Source: VAXT01 sp963827725 | GTDB lineage: Bacteria > Actinomycetota > Thermoleophilia > Gaiellales > Gaiellaceae | DNA: 64,000 bases | Direction of reading: 5' to 3' | Assembly: GCA_963827725.1 (NCBI GenBank) | Contig: CAWHBM010000001.1 | Coordinates: 1,364,001 to 1,428,000, forward strand | In this document: positions 31,322-40,094 of the stretch, piece by piece | Layout: the number at the start of each line of letters is the position of its first letter | Numbering within the stretch: position 1 is the first letter of the stretch | Notes under the pieces: model-generated | The model's database searches: none | What the model saw: the letters and a program-made list of their open reading frames with translations, nothing else | Told to the model about the DNA's origin: nothing | Translations under genes and position numbers: made by a program

Positions 31322-33925
31322 CTAGCCGCCCGCTACGACGGCTTCGATACCGGCTTCGGCGAGTGCAGCCTGCGCTGCGGCCAGACGGGCTAGCGGCACT
31401 CGGTACGGAGAGCACGAGACGTAGTCCAGGCCGAGCCGGTGGCAGAACGCGACCGACTCCGGCTCGCCGCCGTGCTCGCCGCAGATGCCCATCTTCATGT
31501 CTTCCTTCACGCTTCGTCCGCGTTCGACCGCGATCCTCATCAGGTCCCCCACACCGCTCTGGTCGAGGATCTCGAACGGGTTTCGCTCGAGCACGCCGTC
31601 CTCGAGGTAGCGCGTGAGGAACTTGCCCTCGGCGTCGTCGCGTGAGAAGCCGAGCGCCGTCTGAGTGAGGTCGTTGGTCCCGAACGAGAAGAAGTCGGCG
31701 TGCTCGGCGATCTCGTCTGCGCGGATGCATGCGCGCGGCAACTCGATCATCGTGCCGACGAGATACTCGATCTCCTCCTCCTCGGCCGCGGTCGCGACGG
31801 TGATCGCGCGCAGGCGATGCAGCTCCTCGCCGAAGCCGACAAGCGGGTGCATGATCTCGACGAGCGGCGCATCCCCGGTGCGCTTCTCGACGGCGAGCGC
31901 GGCCCGAACGATCGCGCGCACCTGCATCTCGTAGATCTCCGGCCACATCAGGCCGAGGCGGCAGCCGCGCGTCCCGAGCATCGGGTTCGACTCGCGGAGC
32001 ATCCGGATCCGCTCGCGCATCCGCTCGTCGGTTGCCTCCTCCATCGGCGGCAGGAACTCGTGCAGCGGAGGGTCGAGGAGGCGGATCGTGACCGGCAGGC
32101 CGGCCATCGCCTCGAAGATCCCCTCGAAGTCGGCCTGCTGATGCGGGAGCAGCTTGTCGAGCGCGTTGCGGCGCTCCTCCTCGCTCGACGCCATGATCAT
32201 CTCGCGGACGACCGGGAGCCGGTCCTCGGCCATGAACATGTGCTCGGTGCGGCAGAGACCGATCCCTTGCGCCCCGAACTCGCGCGCCTTGGCCGCATCC
32301 TCGGGCGTGTCGGCGTTCGCGCGCACCTTCAGCCGGCGGAAGCCGTCGGCCCACCCGAGAATCGTCTCGAAGTCCTCGTTGATGGACGGCGGCACGAGGT
32401 CTACGCCACCGAGGATCACCTGGCCCGTGCCCCCGTCGATCGTGATCGTGTCGCTCTCACCGAGGTCGTGGCCGTTGAGCGACGCCTTCTTCGCTTCCTC
32501 GTCCACCGACAGCGCCTCGCACCCCGCGACGCACGGCTTCCCCATTCCGCGGGCGACCACCGCAGCATGGGACGTCATCCCGCCGTGGGCGGTGAGGATG
32601 CCCTTGGCCGCGATCATCCCGTGGATGTCGTCTGGCGTCGTCTCCCAGCGGACGAGGATCACGTCCTCGCTGGCGCTGCGCTCGACAGCCGCATCGGCGT
32701 CGAACACGACACATCCGGAGGCTGCGCCGGGTGACGCGTTCAGGCCCTGGGCGATCACGTCGATCGATGCGCTCGGATCGATCATCGGATGCAGGAGTTG
32801 GTCGAGCTGGGCAGGGTCGATGCGCGCGACGGCGTCCTCGCGCGTGATCAGGCCCTCTTCCACCATGTCCACGGCCGACTTCAGTGCGGCTGCCGCAGTG
32901 CGCTTCGCGCTTCTGGTCTGGAGCAGGTAGAGCCGGTCGTCCTCGACCGTGAACTCGATGTCCTGCATGTCCCGGTAGTGCTCTTCGAGCCGCCGCATCG
33001 TGTCGATCAGTTGTGCGAATGCTTCGGGGAGCGCCTTCTCCATGCGCGCGAGTGGCTCCGGTGTGCGGATTCCAGAGACGACGTCTTCGCCCTGGGCATC
33101 GGCGAGGAACTCGCCATAGAGGCCGGGCTCGCCCGTCGAGGGATCGCGCGTGAAAGCAACGCCGGTGCCCGAGCGCTCACCCTTGTTTCCGAACACCATC
33201 TGGACGACGTTGACCGCCGTGCCGAGGTCGTCGGGGATGTGGTGGGCCTTGCGATAGACCTGAGCGCGCGGGGTGTCCCACGACTCGAAGACGGCCTGCA
33301 CGGCGCGGGAGAGCTGAGCGCGCGCGTCCTGCGGGAACGGGCTTCCGGTCTCGGCTTTGTAGATCCCCTGGAAGGTCTCCACGAGCTCGGCGAGGTCCTC
33401 GGCAGCGAGGTCGACGTCCTGCGCGGCGCCCCGCTCTGCTTTCAGCTTCGAGAGCGCGTCTTCGAAGAGATGCCCGTCCACTTTCTCGACGACTCCTCCG
33501 TACATCAGGATCAGGCGGCGGTACGAGTCGTTCGCAAACCGCGCGTTTCCCGTGCGCTCGGCGAGCCCGACGACGGCGTCGTCGTTCAGGCCCAGGTTGA
33601 GGATCGTGTCCATCATCCCGGGCATCGAGACGGCCGCGCCGGAGCGGACGGAGACGAGCAGTGGATCCTTCGAGTCGCCGAACCGCTTGCCGGTCTTCTC
33701 CTCCAGCGTGGCCAGATGCTCCTCGATCTCCTCCTCGAGCCCGTCGGGAAGCTTCCCGCCTCCCTCCATGTAGGCGCGGCAGGCGTCAGTCGTGATCGTG
33801 AACCCGGCCGGCACCGGCACGCCGAGCTTCGTCATCTCGGCCAGGCCGATCCCCTTGCCGCCGAGCAGCTCCCGGCCCCCGTCAGTGGGCTCGTCGAACG
33901 TGTAGACGAATCGGACCGGGGTCAT
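31322..33925 (-). CDS. ppdK: Pyruvate, phosphate dikinase
   Basis: Interconverts pyruvate + ATP + Pi and PEP + AMP + PPi. 867 residues in the canonical order: N-terminal ATP-grasp ('LGGKGIGLAEMTKLG', 'SVRSGAAVSMPGMMDTILNLG'), swivelling phosphohistidine domain ('GGMTSHAAVVARGMGKPCV') and C-terminal PEP-binding TIM barrel ('GTRGCRLGLMWPEI', 'FSFGTNDLTQ', 'CGEHGG'). The ATG at 33925 yields the standard 'VYTF' N-terminus; ATG 33943 adds six residues. Upstream on the same strand lie a small membrane protein and the dedicated PPDK regulator, so the operon holds both enzyme and switch. Confidence 0.96.
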   Translation of the reverse strand: MTPVRFVYTFDEPTDGGRELLGGKGIGLAEMTKLGVPVPAGFTITTDACRAYMEGGGKLPDGLEEEIEEHLATLEEKTGKRFGDSKDPLLVSVRSGAAVSMPGMMDTILNLGLNDDAVVGLAERTGNARFANDSYRRLILMYGGVVEKVDGHLFEDALSKLKAERGAAQDVDLAAEDLAELVETFQGIYKAETGSPFPQDARAQLSRAVQAVFESWDTPRAQVYRKAHHIPDDLGTAVNVVQMVFGNKGERSGTGVAFTRDPSTGEPGLYGEFLADAQGEDVVSGIRTPEPLARMEKALPEAFAQLIDTMRRLEEHYRDMQDIEFTVEDDRLYLLQTRSAKRTAAAALKSAVDMVEEGLITREDAVARIDPAQLDQLLHPMIDPSASIDVIAQGLNASPGAASGCVVFDADAAVERSASEDVILVRWETTPDDIHGMIAAKGILTAHGGMTSHAAVVARGMGKPCVAGCEALSVDEEAKKASLNGHDLGESDTITIDGGTGQVILGGVDLVPPSINEDFETILGWADGFRRLKVRANADTPEDAAKAREFGAQGIGLCRTEHMFMAEDRLPVVREMIMASSEEERRNALDKLLPHQQADFEGIFEAMAGLPVTIRLLDPPLHEFLPPMEEATDERMRERIRMLRESNPMLGTRGCRLGLMWPEIYEMQVRAIVRAALAVEKRTGDAPLVEIMHPLVGFGEELHRLRAITVATAAEEEEIEYLVGTMIELPRACIRADEIAEHADFFSFGTNDLTQTALGFSRDDAEGKFLTRYLEDGVLERNPFEILDQSGVGDLMRIAVERGRSVKEDMKMGICGEHGGEPESVAFCHRLGLDYVSCSPYRVPLARLAAAQAALAEAGIEAVVAGG

Positions 33926-33963
33926 ACCCGGAAATCTTCCCATAGATCCGTGCGGTTCTAGGC

Positions 33964-34113
33964 CTAGGAAGCCCGGCGATCGGCGAGCCAGGCGAGTGCG
34001 CGAAGCCCGAGCCAGATTGGCGTCAGCAGGACGTAGAAGACGACGAGCGCCGCGCCCATGATCGAGAACCACGTGGCCCAGCGCCAGAGCGGGACCGGCG
34101 GTTTCGGCTTCAC
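33964..34113 (-). CDS. Small membrane protein between ppsR and ppdK
   Basis: 49 residues, GTG start overlapping the ppsR stop (GTGA). A Pro-rich N-terminus ('KPKPPVPLWRWATW') leads to one strong transmembrane helix ('IMGAALVVFYVLLTPIWLGLRAL' region) and a short basic tail. No family recognised. The coupling to both neighbours implies a conserved place in the operon; it could be a membrane anchor, but that is a guess. Confidence 0.7.
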   Translation of the reverse strand: MKPKPPVPLWRWATWFSIMGAALVVFYVLLTPIWLGLRALAWLADRRAS

Positions 34114-34937
34114 GAGGCCGCTGCGGCTTCGGCCTGGCGCTGCTCGACGAGTCGGATGACCCGGGCGGCCGTCTCCTCGATCGAAAGCTCGGTCGTGTCG
34201 ATCACCGGGCAGCCGAGCTTGCGTTGAACCGCTTCGGCCTGCTCGAGCTCCTCGTAGACCTCCAGCAGCTTCGAGTACTTGGGATTCGAGCCGCCCATCC
34301 GCCTCGAGCGGTTCTTCCGGATCTCGGCGAGGCGCTTCGCGTCGATCTTCAGGCCGACGACCTTGGTGGGCTGGACCTCGAACAGCTCCTTGGGTGGGTC
34401 GATCCCCTTCACGATCGGCACATTCGCGGCCCGGTAGCCGAGGTAGCCGAGGTAAATCGAGAGCGGGGTCTTCGAGGTGCGGGAGACGCCGACGAGGACG
34501 ATGTCCGCGTCCGCGAGGCCGCCGGCCATGCCGTCGTCGTACTTGACGGCGAACTCGATCGCCTCCATGCGCCGGAAATACGTCTCGTCGAGCTGGTGAC
34601 GCCCGCCCGGCTGCATCTTCGCGGCCATGCCCGAGACCTTCGCAACGGCCTCGATCGGCTGGCCGAGGAGGTCGCAGTAGTGCAGGCGGGCGCGGCGGCA
34701 AAGTGTCCGCATCTGCTCGCGCATCTTCGGCTCGACGAGCGTGTAGACGACCACTGCGGGACGGCCCTTGGCCCGCCGGACCGCAAGCTCGAGGTCTCCG
34801 ACGTTCTCGACCATCGGATGCCGGACCTCCTCGAACGGCTGATCGGGGAACTGAGCCTCGAGCGCGTGCACGAGCCTGGTCGCGGTTTCCCCCGTGGAAT
34901 CGGAGACGACGTGCAGCTCGACGGCCTGTGTAGTCAC
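34110..34937 (-). CDS. ppsR: PPDK regulatory protein (bifunctional Ser/Thr kinase / phosphorylase, DUF299)
   Basis: ADP-dependent kinase and Pi-dependent phosphorylase that inactivates and reactivates PPDK (or PEP synthase) by phosphorylating the Thr next to the catalytic His. 275 residues. The P-loop is 'GVSRTSKTPLSIYL', and 'HVVSDSTGETA' at the N-terminus and 'GGSNPKYSK' are family marks. With ppdK two genes downstream, the PPDK form of the regulator is favoured. GTG start, with TACCCT 6 nt upstream, which indicates a leaderless transcript. Confidence 0.93.
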   Translation of the reverse strand: MTTQAVELHVVSDSTGETATRLVHALEAQFPDQPFEEVRHPMVENVGDLELAVRRAKGRPAVVVYTLVEPKMREQMRTLCRRARLHYCDLLGQPIEAVAKVSGMAAKMQPGGRHQLDETYFRRMEAIEFAVKYDDGMAGGLADADIVLVGVSRTSKTPLSIYLGYLGYRAANVPIVKGIDPPKELFEVQPTKVVGLKIDAKRLAEIRKNRSRRMGGSNPKYSKLLEVYEELEQAEAVQRKLGCPVIDTTELSIEETAARVIRLVEQRQAEAAAAS

Positions 34938-35189
34938 TGCCGGAGGGTAACGCGTAGTGGGCCGGACGCTTCTTGCGGCCTTTCTGTAGAAGCGTCCGGC
35001 CCGGCTACGACATCGCCGGTGCGGCCGGCGTAAAGGAACGACTGCGGCCGGTCGTTCCCACTAGCGACGCCAGAGCATCAAATGCCGGAAGGCAGGTGCC
35101 GCAGCGCCGCATATTCCTTTTAAGCGGCGTTTTACGCCGAAACGTTGATCGCCCATTCGAGTGCCTCGTTCGAGGGGTCTACGCGGGGT
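34938..35189. other. Structured intergenic region between glyS and ppsR
   Basis: 252 nt without a gene. It holds three hairpins: a perfect 14-bp stem GGGCCGGACGCTTC/GAAGCGTCCGGCCC (34959-34972 and 34989-35002, 16-nt loop), an 8-bp stem GGAACGAC/GTCGTTCC (35035-35042 and 35051-35058), and CGCCGC/GCGGCG (35105-35110 and 35124-35129). The middle one is followed on the minus strand by a short T-run and may end the glyS transcript. The 14-bp one lies about 20 nt upstream of the ppsR promoter. A small RNA is possible. Confidence 0.45.
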
Positions 35190-37047
35190 CTAGCGCGGGA
35201 TCTGGGAGAGCTCGCCGAGGCGACCGAGGGTGTCTCGCACGTTGAGGAGAAGGCGCAGGCGATTTGCGCGCACCGCTCGGTCCTCGGCCAGCACCAGCAC
35301 GTCCTCGAAGAACGTGTCGAGCAACGGGCCGAGCTCGGCCGCAGCCTCGACGGCCGCGCCGAAGTCGCCCGCGTCGAGCGCCGCCGCGATCTGCGGATCG
35401 ACGCGCTCGAGCGCTTGAGCGACGCTCGACCTCGGCCTGATCCATGAGCAGAGCCGGGTCGAGCTCGGAAGCCGCCCCCTCCTCCTTCTCGGCAAGCCGG
35501 CTGGCGCGTGTGTAGGCCGTGTGGATCGGGCCGAACCGCTCGTCAGGCAACGCGGCAAGCGCCTGCGCGAGCCGCGCGACACCGCCGAGGTCCCGGACGG
35601 AAGCGCGTCGCGCTGCGCGCACGTACTCGACCGGCGATTCCAGGAGACCCTCGAAGCGCTCCTCCACGAACTCTCCGACCTCGCCTTCCATGAGCGCACG
35701 CGGGATCGAGAGGTTCCCCTCAGTCGCGAGCCGGTCGAGGCCGATCGCGGCCCGCCGGAGCCCGTACGGGTCGCGGGAGCCTGTCGGCCGGTGACCGAGC
35801 CCGAAGGAGACGTTCAGCGTGTCGATCTTGTCCGCGGCGGAGAGGACCCGCCCCGTCTCGGTCTGCGGGAGTGGCGCATCGGCCGCGTTGGGGAGGTACT
35901 GCTCGTCGATCGCCGCAGAGACCGCCTCTGGATAGCCGGCGAGCTTCGCGTACTCCCCGCCGACGTGACCCTCGAGCTCGGTGAACTCCCGGACGAGCTC
36001 GGATGCCTGGTCAGCCTTCGCGAGGCGCGCGGCCTCGAGCGCCGCCTCGCCGCCGCCGAGAGCCTCGACGAGCCTCGCCAGGCGCGCGGTCTTGTCCGCA
36101 TACGTGCCGCCGCCGGCGAAGAACGTGATCGAGCCGAGACGCTCCGCGAGACCGTCGATGCCGACCTTTACGTCGCGCTCGAACGTGAAGGACGCGTCCT
36201 CGAACCGGCCCTCGACGACGTTCTCGACACCGGAGCGCACGGTTTCCGGGTCGCCGCCGTTGGCGACGAACGCGAACCGGTTCCCGCCGAGCGGAAAGGC
36301 CCGGATGTGGTGCTGGATCGTCGTCTCGATGACGCGGCTCGGGAGCTGCAGGTACCGCTCGTCGAACCGTCCGTCGAGCACTAGCGGCTTCTCGACGAGG
36401 AAGACGACCTCCTCGAGAACGCCGTTCGGGTCGGCCCAGTCCCCGAGCGCGTCGAGCGCCTCGACGATCTGCTGCCGGCGCGCTTCTGGATCCGGCTCGA
36501 CGTCCGCGGCCCGCAGCGTGTCGAGGTAGGCCGATGCGTCCGGGATCTCGACCGGGCCCGAAAGGAACCGGTGGCCGTACGAGCCTTGACCGACGACTTG
36601 CGCCGCATCGACCATCGCGAGCGTCCAGCGCACAGGGCGCGGGAAGCGCAGTCCGTTGTCGTCCCAGCGCATCGTCTTCGAGAACGAGAGCCCGCGCACG
36701 ATGGCGTCCACCTGCTCGGGTAGCACCTCCGCGAGCGCCCGGCCGGGAATCTCGACGCCGAGGGCGCCGTCCCGCTCTTCGAGCTCCTCGACTGCGACGC
36801 CGTGCCGCTTGGCAAAGCCCGCAGCGGCTTTCTCCCGCATCGCCACCGGCGGGCCCTTCATCCACTGGTCCGGCGTTTGCTCGGGGATGTCCTCGACGAG
36901 CACGGCGAGCCTGCGAGGTGTGATCAGGACCTGCGTCGGATCGACGCCGAGCGCGCGCCTGCACAGCTCGGGCAGCTGCGTCATGGCCTCGCGACAGCCC
37001 GCCGCGGGCAGCTCCTCGCAGCCGATCTCAATCAGGAGCGTCGCCAT
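35190..37047 (-). CDS. glyS: Glycyl-tRNA synthetase beta subunit, frame interrupted near 35424
   Basis: Beta chain of the alpha2beta2 GlyRS: tRNA recognition and anticodon binding. The N-terminus 'ATLLIEIGCEELPA' and 'LRFPRPVRWTLAM' are conserved, followed by an HD-like region ('HVGGEYAKLAGYPEAVSAAI') and 'ADKIDTLNVSFGLGHRPTGSRDPYGLRRAAIGL'. Frame 1 runs into Arg-rich nonsense after 'MDQAEVE'. The expected C-terminus, 'QIAAALDAGDFGAAVEAAAELG' to 'GRLGELSQIPR', continues in the next frame to a stop at 35190. One extra base near 35424 explains this. The gene is essential, so a sequencing/assembly indel is likelier than real loss. ATG 37047 overlaps the glyQ end by 20 nt. Confidence 0.92.
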
Positions 37048-37888
37048 CGGCCCCCACATAGAGCTGTGCAAAGCGGCGCGCGAGCTTGCGGACGCGGCCG
37101 ATGTACGCAGCGCGCTCGGTGACCGAGACCGCGCCCCGAGCGTCGAGCAGGTTGAACGCGTGCGAGGACTTCAGCACTTGGTCGTACGCCGGCAGCGGCA
37201 GGCCCTTGTCGAGGAGCTCGCCGGCCTCGGCCTCGTGCTCGTCGAACCGCCGCTGGAGAACGTCGACCGGCGCCTCTTCGTAGTTGTAGCGCGACCATTG
37301 CCGCTCGTTCTCCTGGTACACGTCGCCCCAGCTGACGCCCGGCGCCCATTCGAGGTCGAACACGGACTGCTTGCCCTGGAGGAAGAGCCCGAGGCGCTCG
37401 AGCCCGTAGGTCATCTCGGCCGGGATCACCTCGAGGTCGATACCTCCGAGCTGCTGGAAGTACGTGAACTGCGTGACCTCCATGGCGTCGCACCAGACCT
37501 CCCACCCGAGTCCCCAGGCGCCGAGGGTCGGCTGCTCCCAGTCGTCCTCGACGAGGCGGAGGTCGTGCTTGCGAAGGTCGATTCCGAGCGCCTCAAGCGA
37601 GCCGAAGTACTGGTCGAGGACGTCGTCGGGCGCCGGCTTGAGGATCACCTGGTACTGGAAGTAGTGCTGGAAGCGGAACGGGTTCTCGCCGTAGCGCCCG
37701 TCGGCCGGGCGGATCACCGGCTCCACGTAGGCCGCGCGCCACTCCTTCTGGGTCGGATCGAGGACGCGCAGGAACGTGGCCGGATTGGAGGTGCCCGCGC
37801 CGAGCTCCGTGTGGTACGGCTGCATGATCACGGCGCCGCGCTCGGCCCAGTAGGCGTTCAGCGCGCCGATCATGTCCTGGAAGTTCAC
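37028..37888 (-). CDS. glyQ: Glycyl-tRNA synthetase alpha subunit
   Basis: Catalytic chain of the bacterial tetrameric GlyRS: it forms glycyl-adenylate. 286 residues with class II motifs: 'AERGAVIMQPYHTELGAGTSNPATFLRVL', 'GRYGENPFRFQHYFQYQVILKP' and 'MTYGLERLGLFLQG'. Length and motifs are complete. It lies 15 nt after recO and overlaps glyS, so the three genes form one transcript. Many actinobacteria use the single-chain glyS form instead, so the split GlyQS type is a lineage marker here. Confidence 0.96.
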   Translation of the reverse strand: MNFQDMIGALNAYWAERGAVIMQPYHTELGAGTSNPATFLRVLDPTQKEWRAAYVEPVIRPADGRYGENPFRFQHYFQYQVILKPAPDDVLDQYFGSLEALGIDLRKHDLRLVEDDWEQPTLGAWGLGWEVWCDAMEVTQFTYFQQLGGIDLEVIPAEMTYGLERLGLFLQGKQSVFDLEWAPGVSWGDVYQENERQWSRYNYEEAPVDVLQRRFDEHEAEAGELLDKGLPLPAYDQVLKSSHAFNLLDARGAVSVTERAAYIGRVRKLARRFAQLYVGADGDAPD

Positions 37889-37903
37889 CGGCGAAGACTA
37901 CGA

Positions 37904-38641
37904 CTAGGTGCGGGCGGCCAGGGTGCGCAGACGGAAGCCGCCGTGGAACTCGTACGACGACGTGATCACGCGCAGCGCCTCGCGTGCGGCGCGCTTCGAG
38001 ATCTCCGCGTCGGCCAGCGGCGCTCCGAGCAGGCCCTCGATCCCGTGGATGCCCTCCCCGGAAAGCGGCAGGGAATCCGCGCCGCAGCGCTCGCAGACGG
38101 CGCCGCCCGCGCGCGGGGAGTACCCGACGAGCGGCCCTTCCGCCCCACACTCTGCACAGCTCGTCAGGTGCGGGAGGTATCCCGAGAGCCAGAGCAGCTT
38201 CAGCTGGAACGAGAGGACGAGCGGATCGAGGGAGGCCTCGTCGGTGCGTGACTCCGCCTGGTCGAGCGCGTCGAGGAAGCGCGTCAGTGCCTCGAACGCC
38301 TTCGGGCTTCCCTCCTGCTCTGTGAACAACCTCAGCATCGCCTCGAGCCCGACGAGGCCGACCGAGAGCCGGTACGGATCCTCGCGTGCCCCGCTGTGGG
38401 GTCGAACGAGCGATGCGCCGGTGACCGTGGCCAGCTCGCCGCCTCCCTGGTGCAGCATCAGCTCGACGTGGCTCAGCGGCTCGAGGCGGGCGCCGAAGCG
38501 CGACTTCGTTCGGCGGATGCCCTTCGCAACCGCACCAACCCGTCCTCGCTCGAGCGTGTACAGATGGAGCACGCGGTCGGCCTCGCCGAAGCGGATCGAC
38601 CGCAGGACGACGGCCTCGGTCTTGTAGCCGCGTCCAGCCAT
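37904..38641 (-). CDS. recO: DNA repair protein RecO
   Basis: Mediator of RecF-pathway recombination that loads RecA and anneals strands. 245 residues: N-terminal OB-fold ('YKTEAVVLRSIRFGEADRVLHLYT', 'AVAKGIRRTKSRFGARLEP') and a C-terminal helical domain with a C4 zinc site ('CAECG...CERCG'). ATG 38641 lies 7 nt from a TACACT -10 box, consistent with a leaderless mRNA. It leads the recO-glyQ-glyS transcript, an order also seen in other Gram-positive lineages. Confidence 0.94.
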   Translation of the reverse strand: MAGRGYKTEAVVLRSIRFGEADRVLHLYTLERGRVGAVAKGIRRTKSRFGARLEPLSHVELMLHQGGGELATVTGASLVRPHSGAREDPYRLSVGLVGLEAMLRLFTEQEGSPKAFEALTRFLDALDQAESRTDEASLDPLVLSFQLKLLWLSGYLPHLTSCAECGAEGPLVGYSPRAGGAVCERCGADSLPLSGEGIHGIEGLLGAPLADAEISKRAAREALRVITSSYEFHGGFRLRTLAART

Positions 38642-38664
38642 CCGCTCAAGTGTAGAGAGGGGTC

Positions 38665-38928
38665 GTGTCGGGAACGGACGAGCTGATGGCGGAGATCACG
38701 ATGTACACGACGCGCTGGTGTGGGTATTGCGTCCGCGCGAAGGCGCTCCTCGACGACGAAGGCCTCCGCTACGAGGAGATCAGCCTCGACGACGACCCGC
38801 ACTTTCGTCAGCGCCTCCTGGACCTGACTGGAGGCTGGACGGTCCCACAGATCGTGATCGACGGCCGCCCAATAGGAGGCTACGTCGAGCTCTGGCGCCT
38901 CGTCTGCGAGGGAGAGCTCGCGGCCTAG
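38665..38928 (+). CDS. Glutaredoxin-like protein (mycoredoxin type)
   Basis: 87 residues of thioredoxin fold with active site 'WCGYC' after 'ITMYTTR', the cis-Pro motif 'TVPQIVIDG' and 'GGYVELWRL'. Actinobacteria lacking glutathione use such proteins (mycoredoxins, often CGYC) with mycothiol; whether this organism makes mycothiol is not visible here. GTG 38665 has a GAGAGGGG ribosome site; ATG 38686 is an alternative. Its stop shares CTAG with the convergent L,D-transpeptidase. Confidence 0.9.
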   Translation: MSGTDELMAEITMYTTRWCGYCVRAKALLDDEGLRYEEISLDDDPHFRQRLLDLTGGWTVPQIVIDGRPIGGYVELWRLVCEGELAA

Positions 38929-40022
38929 AAGATCTGAACCGGCGTGCCGATCGGCACGAGCCGGAAGAGCCGCAGGACCGCAGCGTTGTTCACGCGGACA
39001 CAGCCATGGGAGATGCGGCCCGGGATGAGGTGAGGCTGGTTCGTGCCGTGGATGCCGATGAAACCGCCGCCGGGCCAGTCCGTGAGCTGCGCCGAGCGCG
39101 CGTTCAGCCCAAAAGCCCGCGGGCCGTAGGTCGGCGCGTAGTAGCCCTGGAGCTTCTCGCGGACGTAGTACTCGCCGCGGGGAGTCGGGTAACGCGACTG
39201 CCCGACGCCGACCCTCGTGCTGAAGATGCGCCTGCCGCGTTTGTAGAGCGTCGCCCGCATGGTGGCGTGGCTGACCGTCAACCGAGTGTGGACCTTGGAG
39301 AAGCCGGCGAGGGAGCCCCCGGGCACCCAACCGGTCGAGCCGTTCGGGAGAACCGCCAGCCTGATCCGGACCCACGTCTTTCCGTTCCGGTACTTGACGC
39401 TGTCCAGGACCTGAATCGCGTTTCGGTAGTACTCCGGCGTTCGGTAAGTGATTCGGGAAATCGGTCTGGCGGCCTTCGAAGGACCGGTACGGGCGACGGT
39501 CTGGCTTCGCACAAAGGCCCACCGGTAGGTTTCTTTCGCCTTGTCGCTGAGCAGCTTGCGCTTCGGGTAGACGCCAGGCAGAGAGACGATTCGGCCCGGC
39601 GGAGGCTTGTTCGCCGCGCCGACGCGGATCAGGATCGTCCGCTCGGCCTCATCGCCCGGCACGTCGCTCGACGCGGTGAACGTCACCTTGTGGGTGCCCC
39701 TATGCGCCTTGCGAGGAGTCCACACGAACGTCGCCTTGGCTGCACTGCCGTCCTTCTTGTGCAGGACCGCTCCCGGCGGCAGAGTGGTGCTTCCGATGCG
39801 AACCGTGATGTTCGGAGCCAACGAGTTGGCGGCAAGCGAAACCGAGACCTGCGTCTTTGCCGCAACACCGATGGCGACTCCATCTGCCGGCGTCGGTTTC
39901 GCCCACGAGGCCACGATGTCTTTCTGCGCCGGAACGGCTGCGGCGGGCGCGAGCACGCCGACGGCGGCCGCTGCAATGACAACGACGGAAACGCGCCGCA
40001 ATGTGCCTACCCAGGAAGTCAT
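38925..40022 (-). CDS. L,D-transpeptidase with YkuD domain, exported
   Basis: 365 residues. A signal peptide (about 8-30, 'VSVVVIAAAAVGVLAPAAA') is followed by an Ig-like region (about 40-135), an SH3-like segment ('WVRIRLAVLPNGSTGWV') and the catalytic YkuD domain. There the His and Cys are in 'IGIHGTNQP' and 'ISHGCVRVNN'. The enzyme forms 3-3 cross-links in peptidoglycan or attaches proteins. Complete and in frame. A second, frame-broken paralogue lies directly upstream in the same orientation, an evident tandem duplication. Confidence 0.94.
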   Translation of the reverse strand: MTSWVGTLRRVSVVVIAAAAVGVLAPAAAVPAQKDIVASWAKPTPADGVAIGVAAKTQVSVSLAANSLAPNITVRIGSTTLPPGAVLHKKDGSAAKATFVWTPRKAHRGTHKVTFTASSDVPGDEAERTILIRVGAANKPPPGRIVSLPGVYPKRKLLSDKAKETYRWAFVRSQTVARTGPSKAARPISRITYRTPEYYRNAIQVLDSVKYRNGKTWVRIRLAVLPNGSTGWVPGGSLAGFSKVHTRLTVSHATMRATLYKRGRRIFSTRVGVGQSRYPTPRGEYYVREKLQGYYAPTYGPRAFGLNARSAQLTDWPGGGFIGIHGTNQPHLIPGRISHGCVRVNNAAVLRLFRLVPIGTPVQIF

Positions 40023-40094
40023 GTGTATGCCCCGAGAGCCGAAGCCCGGAAACCATTCTAGCGTCGCCTTCGGACACCTGCTTTGAAGATTTTC

